From Desulfitobacterium chlororespirans DSM 11544 (GTDB taxonomy: Bacteria; Bacillota; Desulfitobacteriia; Desulfitobacteriales; Desulfitobacteriaceae): DNA of 64,000 nt. The notes under the pieces were generated by a model. That model saw only the letters and a program-made list of their open reading frames with translations. It had not been told where the DNA came from and ran no database searches. The position numbers and the translations under genes were made by a program. Location of the stretch: contig NZ_FRDN01000007.1 in NCBI RefSeq assembly GCF_900143285.1, positions 286,371 to 350,370 on the forward strand, in the 5' to 3' direction. Shown here one piece after another: positions 27,521-35,816 of the stretch; the stretch's first letter is position 1; every line of letters starts with the position of its first letter.

Positions 27521-29938
27521 TTAAATTATGGCGTCAAACCCTTCCACAGCCCGTTTGGCCAGGCCTGCCACCGGATCATAATCATTCCCGCTCCACAAGC
27601 AGGGTATCCTGTTCTTTAGATAGAGTTCTTTGCCCACCAAGGAAAAAGCCAGCTTAGCCGGAACATTGACCACATAATGATTCAGCAGGATCATAAATTC
27701 TTTTCTGCCCTTGAAGGACAGGCGGGAATAATAATCCCTGTCTTCGTAGCAAGCATAAACATCTTCCGCCTCATAAAGTCCCAACCGCTCCTGCAGCTCT
27801 ACAAACCGCTGCGGGAAATAGGCTTGCTCCTCTTCTTCGGTCTGCCAGGGAACAAACACCGGCAATTTAAAGTAATCCTCCCCAAAGGGTTTGAACTGTT
27901 GTCCCAGCAAGGGCCAATTCCCTTCATAAGCATCAATAATCGCCTGCTTGCCCGTCTCGTAAGAGTTGCGGGCGAACATCCTCCTATAATACTCCTTGAT
28001 CAGCTCCAACAGTTCCGACTCCAGCCATACATCCTGCTTCTGCAAAAGTTCATCGGTGAGCTTCTGCAGTTCAGAGGGGTAAATGAAGCCGCGGGTATTT
28101 TTCTCTCCTCCCCTTAAAAAGGTCATCAGAGTCAAAATCCCCCGCCTCCCGGAACCATTGCGGTTGACCCGTCCTGCTGCCTGAATAAGGGAAGGAAGGA
28201 TAGGCAAGGCCCGCATGATATGATCAAAGCTGAGATCAACCCCCGCTTCGATAATCTGTGTGGAGACCACATACTGGCCTTCCCGCTTGTTCTCCGCCTG
28301 AAAGTGCCTGATTTTCTCGATTTCCACCCGTTTATGGAGAGGAATCATCATGCCGTGCAACAGCTTCAGTTGAGACGGCTCTACCCTGGCGGCCAATTGT
28401 TTATAGACCAGATAGGCATCGGCAATGGTGTTGAGAATGGCTGCCTGAGATAAGCCCCTTTCATCCGCTGCCAGGATTTCGCTTCGCTTCAGCAGGTAGT
28501 CGGCCACTCCCTGTTCATCCATCTTCCTTTTCTGCTCCACCTGATAACGTTCAATTTGCTGTACAGGGTTTACAGCCAGGCAACCCGGCTGTTCCGACAA
28601 ACCGTAATCAAAAGGAGGCATGGTGGCGGACAAAAAGAAAATGCGCAGATTATATAATTGGGCGACGGACTCCAAACCGCACAAAAAAACATTCCAGCTT
28701 TCAGGAGCAAAGATCTGGGGTTCATCAATAATCACCACGCTATTGTGGAGATAAGCCCGCCGCAGAGTATCCTGAGCCTTGCCCGGGAACAGGGCCTTGG
28801 ACCACTGCTGGAAGCTGGTGCAAATCACGGGATTGGCCCAGGCCTCCATCATCAGTTGACCGGAATGAAACTGTCCTTCCTCTTCCCGGTCTTCATCTTT
28901 CTGCTTTTCTTCCAGCACGGCCAAGGAGTGATGCTCCAGGACAGAGGCACCCATGGCCTTTTCCATCACACCGCTGGTCTGCTCCAGGATGGACAGGTAA
29001 GGCGCTACATAAATGATTCTTTCATAGCCTTGTTCTCTTCCCAGCCAGGCGGCGATTTTCAGAGCCGTGATGGTCTTGCCATAGCCAGTGGGCATCTCCA
29101 GGGTATAGATTCTGCGCTGGGGATCCCTTGCCAGCTGGTTAAGAACCTGCCTTTGCGCCTGGCTGCGAATGTCTGCCATGACCTGCTCCCCATTATTCCG
29201 GCAGAATTCATCCAGTGCCCGGTCATGCCGGATGTGATCCTCTTGACTAAATCCGACCCTTTCCATAGGGGCAACGTGAAACCGATCCCCGGCAATCAGG
29301 GCTGTGGTTAATTCCCGCCAAAAAGTCAATTGAGCCATTGCCTTGCCGTAATCGGGGGAATATCCCAAATCCAAACCATCCGATGCCTCTTGGAGCACAT
29401 CATAAAGCCGGTCGATCCATTGGTCCAAAGCTTCAGCCGTTATGGGGACCTGGCGAAGCTCAGGATAGATTTGTTCTATGAACTTGGTGATACCGGGCAA
29501 ATCCATCTCTTCCCAAGCCCCTGCTCCTATCCAATGCTTCTCATCAAGATGCTTCAACGCCCCATGGTGATCGGCTATATCCCGGGTCAGCCATAGCCAG
29601 AAAACGGCATATGAGGACCACTTACTTTCCTGTTGCAGCAGGTGAAAACCCAAATACGAAAAAAGAAAGGCGCCTTCAGGAGCATGATTCGGTCCCCCCT
29701 TATTCTCTCCCCGGATGTAACTCTGCCACTTTCTATGGGCCTTGGCCATATCATGACAAACCCCGGCCAATCCGGCCAAGCGGATGAATATACGGTCATG
29801 GCAGTAGGGGCAGCATTGGCTTTTCAGCCGTTGTTCCACTGCCTCCTTAACCCCGAGCAAATGGTCCTTCAACAGATGTGTTCTGCCCTGCTCATCGGGC
29901 CGGGCAATACATTGAGCAAAGGGAATCAAACGGGACAT
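27521..29938 (-). CDS. cas3: CRISPR-associated helicase-nuclease Cas3 (type I-B)
   Basis: 805 residues from ATG 29938 (GGAGG 7 bp upstream). N-terminal HD nuclease: HLLKDHLLGV, VCHDMAKAHRKW (HD at about 62-63), PNHAPEGA and DIADHHGAL. Helicase: Walker A EMPTGYGKTITALKIAAW, Walker B VVIIDEPQIF, FLSATMP, and motif VI QAAGRVNRNGSGRRG. It unwinds and degrades DNA licensed by Cascade. First gene of the minus-strand block cas3-cas4-cas1-cas2. In a normal I-B operon it would follow cas5, which here lies 5 kb away. Confidence 0.96.
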   Translation of the reverse strand: MSRLIPFAQCIARPDEQGRTHLLKDHLLGVKEAVEQRLKSQCCPYCHDRIFIRLAGLAGVCHDMAKAHRKWQSYIRGENKGGPNHAPEGAFLFSYLGFHLLQQESKWSSYAVFWLWLTRDIADHHGALKHLDEKHWIGAGAWEEMDLPGITKFIEQIYPELRQVPITAEALDQWIDRLYDVLQEASDGLDLGYSPDYGKAMAQLTFWRELTTALIAGDRFHVAPMERVGFSQEDHIRHDRALDEFCRNNGEQVMADIRSQAQRQVLNQLARDPQRRIYTLEMPTGYGKTITALKIAAWLGREQGYERIIYVAPYLSILEQTSGVMEKAMGASVLEHHSLAVLEEKQKDEDREEEGQFHSGQLMMEAWANPVICTSFQQWSKALFPGKAQDTLRRAYLHNSVVIIDEPQIFAPESWNVFLCGLESVAQLYNLRIFFLSATMPPFDYGLSEQPGCLAVNPVQQIERYQVEQKRKMDEQGVADYLLKRSEILAADERGLSQAAILNTIADAYLVYKQLAARVEPSQLKLLHGMMIPLHKRVEIEKIRHFQAENKREGQYVVSTQIIEAGVDLSFDHIMRALPILPSLIQAAGRVNRNGSGRRGILTLMTFLRGGEKNTRGFIYPSELQKLTDELLQKQDVWLESELLELIKEYYRRMFARNSYETGKQAIIDAYEGNWPLLGQQFKPFGEDYFKLPVFVPWQTEEEEQAYFPQRFVELQERLGLYEAEDVYACYEDRDYYSRLSFKGRKEFMILLNHYVVNVPAKLAFSLVGKELYLKNRIPCLWSGNDYDPVAGLAKRAVEGFDAII

Positions 29939-30196
29939 CTTCAAGCCTCCTTGAACTGAGCAGGTCTATCATCCTGCTCCCGGATCTTTCATCGCCGTAT
30001 GGTATCACAGGGATTATATAAAAAGCCCTCTCTATTCTTAGGTATTTCGACCATAAATTGTAAAATCCTTTAATATTTTTATCTTTCAATATCTTCTTTT
30101 GAGAATATTCTTTTGAGGCGAATCCCGAAAGCTATCGGCATTATTTAATGTTGAACCGAGCCTTGCCGGGTTAGGGCTTCTCTCCAAATAGGAAAA

Positions 30197-30216
30197 AGCA
30201 CCCGCAAACGAGTGCT
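30197..30216 (-). terminator. Minus-strand intrinsic terminator
   Basis: On the minus strand AGCACTCG-TTTG-CGGGTGCT is followed by TTTTTCC, a compact strong terminator. It lies 250 bp upstream of cas3 and stops transcripts coming from the right, probably the antisense RNA of the toxin at 30293. Confidence 0.65.
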
Positions 30217-30292
30217 CGTATGTAAATACTTTATTCTGTAACAGAAAAGGTTTGCAGAGCGGTCGGCTTTTCCTCCGGAAGGAGATGATACC

Positions 30293-30376
30293 ATGGAAGT
30301 ATACGAGGCTTTAGCACTAATGATCTCTATTGGAACATTAGTCGCCTTATTATTTACCTCCGATAAACGGAAATAG
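30293..30376 (+). CDS. Putative holin-like type I toxin peptide (27 residues)
   Basis: MEVYEALALMISIGTLVALL followed by FTSDKRK: one membrane helix and a basic tail, the pattern of the 'putative holin-like toxin' family (TxpA/BsrG relatives). Strong GAAGGAGATG ribosome-binding site 7 bp before ATG. The hairpin ATAGACCGC/GCGGTCTAT begins at the stop codon. These peptides depolarise the membrane if not silenced by an antisense RNA. It lies between cas3 and array 2, inside the split of the cas operon. Confidence 0.8.
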   Translation: MEVYEALALMISIGTLVALLFTSDKRK

Positions 30377-30408
30377 ACCGCTCATCCTGCAAAAGTGATG
30401 CGGTCTAT
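30373..30408 (+). terminator. Hairpin at the 3' end of the toxin gene
   Basis: ATAGACCGC (30373-30381) pairs with GCGGTCTAT (30400-30408), overlapping the toxin stop codon. A second hairpin, AGCCATG/CATGGCT (30455-30472) followed by TCTTCTTTGATTTT, is the likelier actual terminator on the plus strand. Confidence 0.6.
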
Positions 30409-30621
30409 CCGTGTTAACTTAAAGCCGTCCGCCCTTTAAGCGGCTGTTGCAAGGAGCCATGTTAGCGCATGGCTCTTCTTTGATTTTATTATACCACATC
30501 TTGAAGGAGAATATGGCTATTTATATTTTTGGTCAGTTTATTTTATATTGTCAGATTTATACCGATGTTTCGCCTCCATCCCCGGGCAAAGCCGACCGCG
30601 GAGCTGCCAGCTGGGTATGTA

Positions 30622-30876
30622 TTACATTGCTAATTTTGATTCTAAAATTTCTATTCTCTTACGAAGTTCGTTCAACTCAGTTTTATCATCCCTTAATTCC
30701 TGAATGGCTCTCCATGTCATATCCACCTTTTTACTAATCGCCTGAGTTTCAGATTTTAAAGAACCTATTTCGGGTTTTAAAGAACCTATCTCAGATTTTA
30801 AAGAACTTATCTCAGCTTTTAAGCCTCTATCCATTGCCGTTAATCTGTCTAAAATCAAATCTAATTTATCATCCAT
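30622..30876 (-). CDS. Small coiled-coil protein (84 residues)
   Basis: MDDKLDLILDRLTAMDRGLK, then three imperfect seven-residue repeats (ISSLKSE, IGSLKPE, IGSLKSE) and a C-terminal coiled coil (ELNELRKRIEILESKLAM). TTAGGAGGG precedes ATG. No family function is known; similar short coiled-coil proteins are common in Clostridia. It is the nearest gene left of array 2. A truncated gene of similar type lies left of array 1 (23812-23993), suggesting that both arrays carry the same kind of flank. Confidence 0.7.
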   Translation of the reverse strand: MDDKLDLILDRLTAMDRGLKAEISSLKSEIGSLKPEIGSLKSETQAISKKVDMTWRAIQELRDDKTELNELRKRIEILESKLAM

Positions 30877-31060
30877 GCCTTATCCCTCCTAATTTTTATG
30901 TTACCACAAGGATATATGTAATACAATGCCAGGAGCTGCAGCCAGCGAAATGTATTACATATATTCTTTAAACTCTGTTCACAGGCCTTAAGGGAATTAT
31001 CAAGGGTCTTGAAACTTTTTTCAAGATAACGAACATCAAACAAAGCCCTACCAAGTTCAT

Positions 31061-31892
31061 ATTTCAATTCCTTATAGGTAAGCTAACAACTAGTCAAACC
31101 CTTTTAGAAAATAGCAATGATAAGGGTTTCAATTCCTTATAGGTAAGCTAACAACAGGATTACCTTGACAGCGGTTTTTATGATGGTGGATGGTTTCAAT
31201 TCCTTATAGGTAAGCTAACAACGGGGAAGGAGGCGCAGTCATGCATAACATGCATAAATGTTTCAATTCCTTATAGGTAAGCTAACAACTGTTTGCCAAG
31301 AGTGCGGCAGCATCATTACTGATCAGAAGTTTCAATTCCTTATAGGTAAGCTAACAACTGAATTGCTGCTGGTATTTTTTCCTCGGTTCCTAAGGTTTCA
31401 ATTCCTTATAGGTAAGCTAACAACAAAAGGCGTTACTTCGCGGTAGTCTTTCCCGCACCAAGGTTTCAATTCCTTATAGGTAAGCTAACAACGATTTAGC
31501 GCTGTCGTACACGCGGGTTAGGTCGAAGTTTCAATTCCTTATAGGTAAGCTAACAACAAGTACTTGTTCTTACATCACAGTCGCACCCCATGGTAGTTTC
31601 AATTCCTTATAGGTAAGCTAACAACCATCGGTTGGCACTATATAACACCGCTTTTGACATGTTTCAATTCCTTATAGGTAAGCTAACAACTATCTTTTCT
31701 CGCTTACGTTCCCACGTCTTCTTTTTATGTTTCAATTCCTTATAGGTAAGCTAACAACCCAATTGTAGCTGCCCACCAGAAGGCTGAGGAGGAGTTTCAA
31801 TTCCTTATAGGTAAGCTAACAACGAGTTTTCTTCGCCAGATGCTAGAGGAAGCCAAAATAAGGTTTCAATTCCTTATAGGTAAGCTAACAAC
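31061..31892 (-). CRISPR. CRISPR array 2, 13 repeats / 12 spacers
   Basis: 30-bp repeats, in crRNA sense starting GTTGTTAGCTTACC and ending GGAATTGAAAC. All copies have the TTATAGG/AATTCC version on the plus strand, so this array is internally uniform and differs from array 1. The leftmost repeat (31061) has A instead of the terminal G. Leader on the right at 31893. Confidence 0.98.
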
Positions 31893-32035
31893 CCATTTCG
31901 CCCGCATTAAATAAGCCATTACAACCATTGACCAAGATTAACCAAATCAGCCATTTTCTCTTTAGTCCGCTTACCAAGCCCCATTCTTTGTCGTCGATCC
32001 CCGGGGATTTTTACCTTACTGCACATCGACGACAA
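31893..32035 (-). promoter_or_regulatory. CRISPR leader 2
   Basis: Begins CCATTTCGCCCGCATTAAAT. Inverted repeat TTGTCGTCGAT (31988-31998) and ATCGACGACAA (32025-32035), near edge 95 bp from the last repeat base, core ATTTTTACCTTACTGCAC identical to leader 1. Confidence 0.85.
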
Positions 32036-32134
32036 CTTCAATGTAACGCTTATGCTCTTTCTTGTCTTATAATTAAACGTTTCTCTGATAAGCTTTCCTC
32101 TGTCCTCTTTCGATACTGTCCCTAACAATTCTAA

Positions 32135-32478
32135 TCAGGTATTCAGGCTTGCTCTATCTCCTAGCTCCGAAAAGTAGGCTAATGCTGCCACTAATGACGT
32201 TCTTACATAAGCGCTATGTTTTTGAAATAATGTTCTATCTACGCTGAATCCCCTGCTCTCTGCAAATTGACAGCAGAAGGTCACTACAGTTCTTGTATTC
32301 CCTTCTCGAAAGCAATGTATCTTCCAGGGCTCCTCCATATACTTTGAAAATTTCACAGCCTTTTCATCAAGGCTGAATTTATCCCATGCAACATCCCTCA
32401 TTGTGTCAAGGACCTTTTTTGCCGTTGGTTCAATTTCGTCAACGGGGTGAATATTCAATTGAAATAAGGGTCATGCAT
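32135..32478 (-). pseudogene. Fic-domain toxin remnant with internal deletion
   Basis: The reading starts at ATG 32478 with MHDPYF, the usual start of clostridial Fic toxins, but hits TGA two codons later. A frame from about 32458 then encodes the C-terminal half: EPTAKKVLDTMRDVAWDKFS, the Fic motif IHCFREGNTRTVVTF, and SAYVRTSLVAALAYFSELGD. Roughly 80 residues of the N-terminal half, including the flap, are missing. The AMP-transfer motif is intact but the fold is not, so it is probably inactive. Follows the VbhA-like antitoxin gene, with ATGCATGA overlap. Confidence 0.75.
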
Positions 32479-32650
32479 CTTGCTTTTTCCCTTTCATCCT
32501 ATACTTTTGATCCAAGTGTTTCAAAATGTCCTGCTCCGTAATCTCCCCTCTTTTCTCTTTTTCCACAAGCTCCAAAAACTCTTCAGAGGGTTCGAGTCCA
32601 TCCACTTTAATAATTCCTAATGCATAATCCCATGCATCTGATTTAGTCAA
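32471..32650 (-). CDS. VbhA-like antitoxin of the Fic pair (59 residues)
   Basis: From TTG 32650 (GGAAGGGG 9 bp upstream) to TGA at 32471: TKSDAWDYALGIIKVDGLEP, SEEFLELVEKEKRGEIT and EQDILKHLDQKYR. This fits the antitoxin VbhA domain: an inhibitory helix with (V/I)(D/E)G followed by GLxPS and RGEIT. Such proteins fill the Fic active site and block it. The gene is intact although its toxin partner is broken. The unusual start codon explains why simple ATG scans miss it. Confidence 0.7.
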   Translation of the reverse strand: MTKSDAWDYALGIIKVDGLEPSEEFLELVEKEKRGEITEQDILKHLDQKYRMKGKKQDA

Positions 32651-32793
32651 GTTTACACACCCCTTCCTAGGACTTTACTTATGTTAATAGTATATCAGTA
32701 TCTCCTGCAATACTTCCACGCTAAATTCAATTTGGTTGGAGTCAAGTAAACGTGAGCAAACCTTTTCTTTCCTGTCGTTGTAATTAAAGGGCC

Positions 32794-32825
32794 CTTTGTT
32801 GTTTTAGAAGGCAAAAACAACAAAG
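32794..32825. other. 12-bp perfect hairpin just downstream of the reverse transcriptase gene
   Basis: CTTTGTTGTTTT (32794-32805) and AAAACAACAAAG (32814-32825) with an 8-nt loop; GGGCCC flanks it. It lies 79 bp after the RT stop. No long U-tract follows on the RT strand, so it may be a structured RNA element or a weak terminator. The rest of 32651-32903 is gene-free. Confidence 0.5.
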
Positions 32826-32903
32826 CTTATAAACTGTATTCCTTAGCTTTATTCTCTGCGTTCCAACCTAAGCATCGAAATTCGCTGATACACATAGTAA
32901 CCG

Positions 32904-34475
32904 CTAGAATGGATTTGCCTGCACCCACTTCGTAATGGTCAGCTCCAGTGGATCGAGGCTTGCTTGTAAAGATTTGTACCAATGTTTCGCCTCATCCCCG
33001 GGCAAACAGCTCGCCGCCGCAAGAAAGGCCCTTTTTAACCATGGTGGCATTTGATTAACAGCTCTTTTGCGGCTTTTGAACCAAGAATGTTGTTGAGCCC
33101 GGCCTAGAGCCAAGATCAATTTTCTTTGTGAGAATTCATCATGATAACTATTATATAGACTCACAAATCTTCCTTCATTGTCCCACTCACGGTCCTTTGT
33201 AAATGTGTCAAAAACCCATAAGCGATGATATTCAAGGTGAGATACTATGGAATCCTCAAGCAGCTGAATAAGCTTTGTGCCAATTTCATGCTTATCTGCC
33301 GTATTTAATGACCTAAGATTCGTGATATATGTAATCACCTCTTTAAATACAGGATACAATTGATTGATGTTATTTAATACAAAATCGACGGATTCCTCAC
33401 TATCGATCTGTTTTAATCTCTTCAAGATAAAGCGAACCAATGAGATATCAATGGTCTCCATTTCCAGTACCTGCTCCTCCAGAATACCCATTAAATTCAG
33501 GCTATCTATTTGCGCCTGGACATCTGATTCTAAATCATCATAATCAATATTTTCATATCGATTTTCTATCCCCAGACTGTCTAAAATTTGATAAAACTTT
33601 GCACTTAAACTACTCAATTCCTGGCTATTTTCTCTTTGGAGATAGCGATTATAAAACTCATCCACAGGTAAGATTCTGGTTTTATGCTGCTGTAAAGTAA
33701 GTCCATGATTTTCAAATAGGATATTGGCCAGTAAAGCCAAGTTCTCGTGGGCCTCACGTTCATTTTGGCAAAAAATCCTATAATCATCTACGTAACGGCA
33801 ATGCTTGACTCCTTCACTTAACAAACCTCTATCCACATCATCTATAACTAATTCAGCTAATAACCTGGATGCAGCGGAACCAACGGGTATGCCGTAGGAT
33901 ACACTAAAATTCCAATTTTTTATCATGGAAGTAATGGCCTTTACATGGTTGTTTTTGCGTGTGCATTCACTCAATGCATTCTCTAGGGGATGAAAGTAGA
34001 TCCGCGGATAGAAATCTGCGATATCCGCTATCACAACATAATTGTATTGATTGCTTTCCACCAATTCTCCACAATAGTCTTGAAATAGATCCCATGAATA
34101 GTCAGTATCATACATTCTGCCACTTTCTTCTGGAGCAAACCTATGGGAAAATGCGATATTCTGCTCTTTGGGGATTCGGGCTGATTCTATATCCTTACCG
34201 ATTTCCATTACTAAGGAGGTAAAAACAATAGCTTCCAATGGGTCCAGTTGAGTTGCTATGCGAAATCCATATCTATGCTTTGGGGTCAGGCATCTTCTAT
34301 ACGGTCTTGGCATCCACTGAAGTATATCTTGACTCCTTAACCAAGGCCGAATAACTTGTTCCCAGCTATAACGAATGGCTTCAAATTCAAATGGCACTGG
34401 GAAAATATCAGTATCTCCATATTTCTCAATATGCAATAATGCCCAATCTAAGTTTTTCTCTGTTAACTTTAGCAT
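32904..34475 (-). CDS. Defence-type reverse transcriptase (unclassified UG/Abi-like)
   Basis: 523 residues. RT motifs: motif A VVIADIADFYPRI (Asp ~151/154), motif B SYGIPVGSAASRLLAELV (~193-210), catalytic YVDD in KHCRYVDDYRIFC (~228-231), and LTLQQHKTRILPVDEF (motif D/E). No maturase, HNH or Cas1 fusion, and no group II intron RNA around it. The C-terminal ~250 residues are helical with no known enzymatic motif, as in the DRT/AbiA/AbiK-like classes that block phage. It stands alone between arrays 2 and 3. Which UG class it belongs to cannot be decided without a tree. Confidence 0.8.
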   Translation of the reverse strand: MLKLTEKNLDWALLHIEKYGDTDIFPVPFEFEAIRYSWEQVIRPWLRSQDILQWMPRPYRRCLTPKHRYGFRIATQLDPLEAIVFTSLVMEIGKDIESARIPKEQNIAFSHRFAPEESGRMYDTDYSWDLFQDYCGELVESNQYNYVVIADIADFYPRIYFHPLENALSECTRKNNHVKAITSMIKNWNFSVSYGIPVGSAASRLLAELVIDDVDRGLLSEGVKHCRYVDDYRIFCQNEREAHENLALLANILFENHGLTLQQHKTRILPVDEFYNRYLQRENSQELSSLSAKFYQILDSLGIENRYENIDYDDLESDVQAQIDSLNLMGILEEQVLEMETIDISLVRFILKRLKQIDSEESVDFVLNNINQLYPVFKEVITYITNLRSLNTADKHEIGTKLIQLLEDSIVSHLEYHRLWVFDTFTKDREWDNEGRFVSLYNSYHDEFSQRKLILALGRAQQHSWFKSRKRAVNQMPPWLKRAFLAAASCLPGDEAKHWYKSLQASLDPLELTITKWVQANPF

Positions 34476-34599
34476 TTATGCTCCCCTCTCTGAAAATCAG
34501 TTGTGATGCCCAGTATCTTGAGTTCTGATATCCAATGTGCATCTTTTATCATCCTGGAAGGGCCACCGCATGGCATTAGGGCAATCCCACCCTTGTCAT

Positions 34600-34893
34600 T
34601 CTCTATTACCCCACAGGTAAGCTAACAACCCGAGGATGTTCTGTCGAGAATGGACGAGTTGATTTCGTTTCAATTCCTCATAGGTAAGCTAACAACAGAG
34701 AATGGAGAACAGGTACAAAATCAGTTACGACAGTTTCAATTCCTCATAGGTAAGCTAACAACTGGATTTACAGCCGAGGTACCTCTTTGCCATATATGTT
34801 TCAATCCCTCATAGGTAAGCTAACAACCAAAATGACCTATGTGCTTATCGCCCCAAAGCCTATGTTTCAATCCCTCATAGGTAAGCTAACAAC
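34600..34893 (-). CRISPR. CRISPR array 3, 4 intact repeats plus 1 degenerate
   Basis: Intact repeats at 34667, 34733, 34798 and 34864; a decayed one ending CAGGTAAGCTAACAAC at 34629. The two leader-proximal repeats carry GGGATTG, the distal ones GGAATTG. Leader on the right. The degenerate end lies about 125 bp upstream of the RT start. Confidence 0.95.
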
Positions 34894-35035
34894 CCATTTT
34901 ACCGCATAAAATCAGCATTTATGGCTTAACAAGTTCAGCCCAGAGAATCCGCGTTTTCCCCACAAACCGCTTGTTAAGCCATAGTCATTGCCGTCGGTCT
35001 CCAGGCATTTTTACCTTACTGCACACCGACGACAA
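34894..35035 (-). promoter_or_regulatory. CRISPR leader 3
   Basis: Begins CCATTTTACCGCATAAAATC. The inverted repeat here reads TTGCCGTCGGT (34988-34998) and ACCGACGACAA (35025-35035): compared with leader 1 the inner A-T pair is replaced by G-C on both arms. The near edge is 95 bp from the repeat. Follows the cas5 stop by 42 bp. Confidence 0.85.
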
Positions 35036-35077
35036 TTTCATATAGCAAAATAATCTCCGCTCATTAAGCCAAGGCCA

Positions 35078-35773
35078 TTAAACAAGACATACCAAGTCCT
35101 CTCCGAACTGCGCCACTCTGAGATCCAAAGGCGAATCCAGGTCATCACTTTTAGGGATAAACGCAATAGGCTTCCCATCTTTCTCATAAAGGAAATCCAC
35201 TGATTTCTCAAAGGTCCGCTGCCCTTTATACTCATACAAATACCCACCTGCCCGGCAATAGTAGCGCTCCGCCTTGAGAACGATCTCCCGGATAAGAGCC
35301 GTAGGTACAACTGTCCTCATCTCAATTTCCTTTCCCTCCGCCACCGGATAGGATACTTCCGGGTAGACCCTATAGAGTATCGGCTTAGTCAGGGCATAGG
35401 CAGTACCTAAATAAGTAGTATACACCGACCTTTCCCCAGTGAGAAAATCCAGCAACTGTTCCGTATACTCTTCCCCGGTATAATAAATGCGATAGCCGGG
35501 ATTGACTAACAATTCAATAGTGGTGGGACGGTTAAAGGTGCTTCCCGGATCTTTCCCCAGCATGGACATCTGCTGAGCTACGGTTCGTACCGGACGCAGC
35601 AGCTCAATACCCACCCGGTCGGTGGTCACAAAATCCTCAATCCCCAGAATCGCCCCCACCAGCCCTTTGGCCGCTGTAGGTGTAATAAAGGGATAGGTCA
35701 GCTGGGTTGCCGTGGTGTCGGGGCGGCGGAAATGACCTACAGTGCCCAGGACATCAAATGCCAATCCTTTCAT
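35078..35773 (-). CDS. cas5: Cascade subunit Cas5 (type I-B)
   Basis: 231 residues; RAMP-type fold with MKGLAFDVLGTVGHFRRPDT, TYPFITPTAAKGLVGAILG (glycine-rich loop) and MSMLGKDPGSTFNRPTTIEL. It caps the 5' handle of crRNA in Cascade. Third gene of the block cas8b-cas7-cas5, 44 bp after cas7. Instead of cas3, which usually follows, leader 3 begins just downstream. Confidence 0.93.
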   Translation of the reverse strand: MKGLAFDVLGTVGHFRRPDTTATQLTYPFITPTAAKGLVGAILGIEDFVTTDRVGIELLRPVRTVAQQMSMLGKDPGSTFNRPTTIELLVNPGYRIYYTGEEYTEQLLDFLTGERSVYTTYLGTAYALTKPILYRVYPEVSYPVAEGKEIEMRTVVPTALIREIVLKAERYYCRAGGYLYEYKGQRTFEKSVDFLYEKDGKPIAFIPKSDDLDSPLDLRVAQFGEDLVCLV

Positions 35774-35816
35774 AACCTTCTCCTTTTAGTATAGTGTTGT
35801 TCTTCATAAGCGCAGC

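Larger units (their letters stand above)
30198..30496 (-). ncRNA. Candidate antisense RNA to the holin-like toxin mRNA
   Basis: An extended -10 promoter TGGTATAAT lies on the minus strand at 30496-30488, with a start near 30481. A transcript from it would run antisense through the toxin gene (30293-30376) and could stop at the terminator at 30197-30216. The arrangement is like RatA against TxpA in Bacillus. Purely inferred from promoter, terminator and toxin. Confidence 0.35.

Noticed and set aside
29892-30089. 65-residue frame upstream of cas3
   Set aside because: Overlaps the cas3 start region in another frame, lacks a good ribosome site and resembles no protein.
30861-31067. 68-residue frame between the coiled-coil gene and array 2
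   Set aside because: Overlaps the start and ribosome site of the better gene at 30622-30876 and begins at the edge of the first CRISPR repeat.
31258-31446. Repeated peptide FQFLIGKLTT as a protein (also 25367-25618 and 49466-49699)
   Set aside because: It is the translation of CRISPR repeats and spacers, not a gene.
32904-34475. Group II intron-encoded protein
   Set aside because: No maturase or endonuclease domain, no domain V/VI-like RNA structure or intron boundary sequences seen around it.
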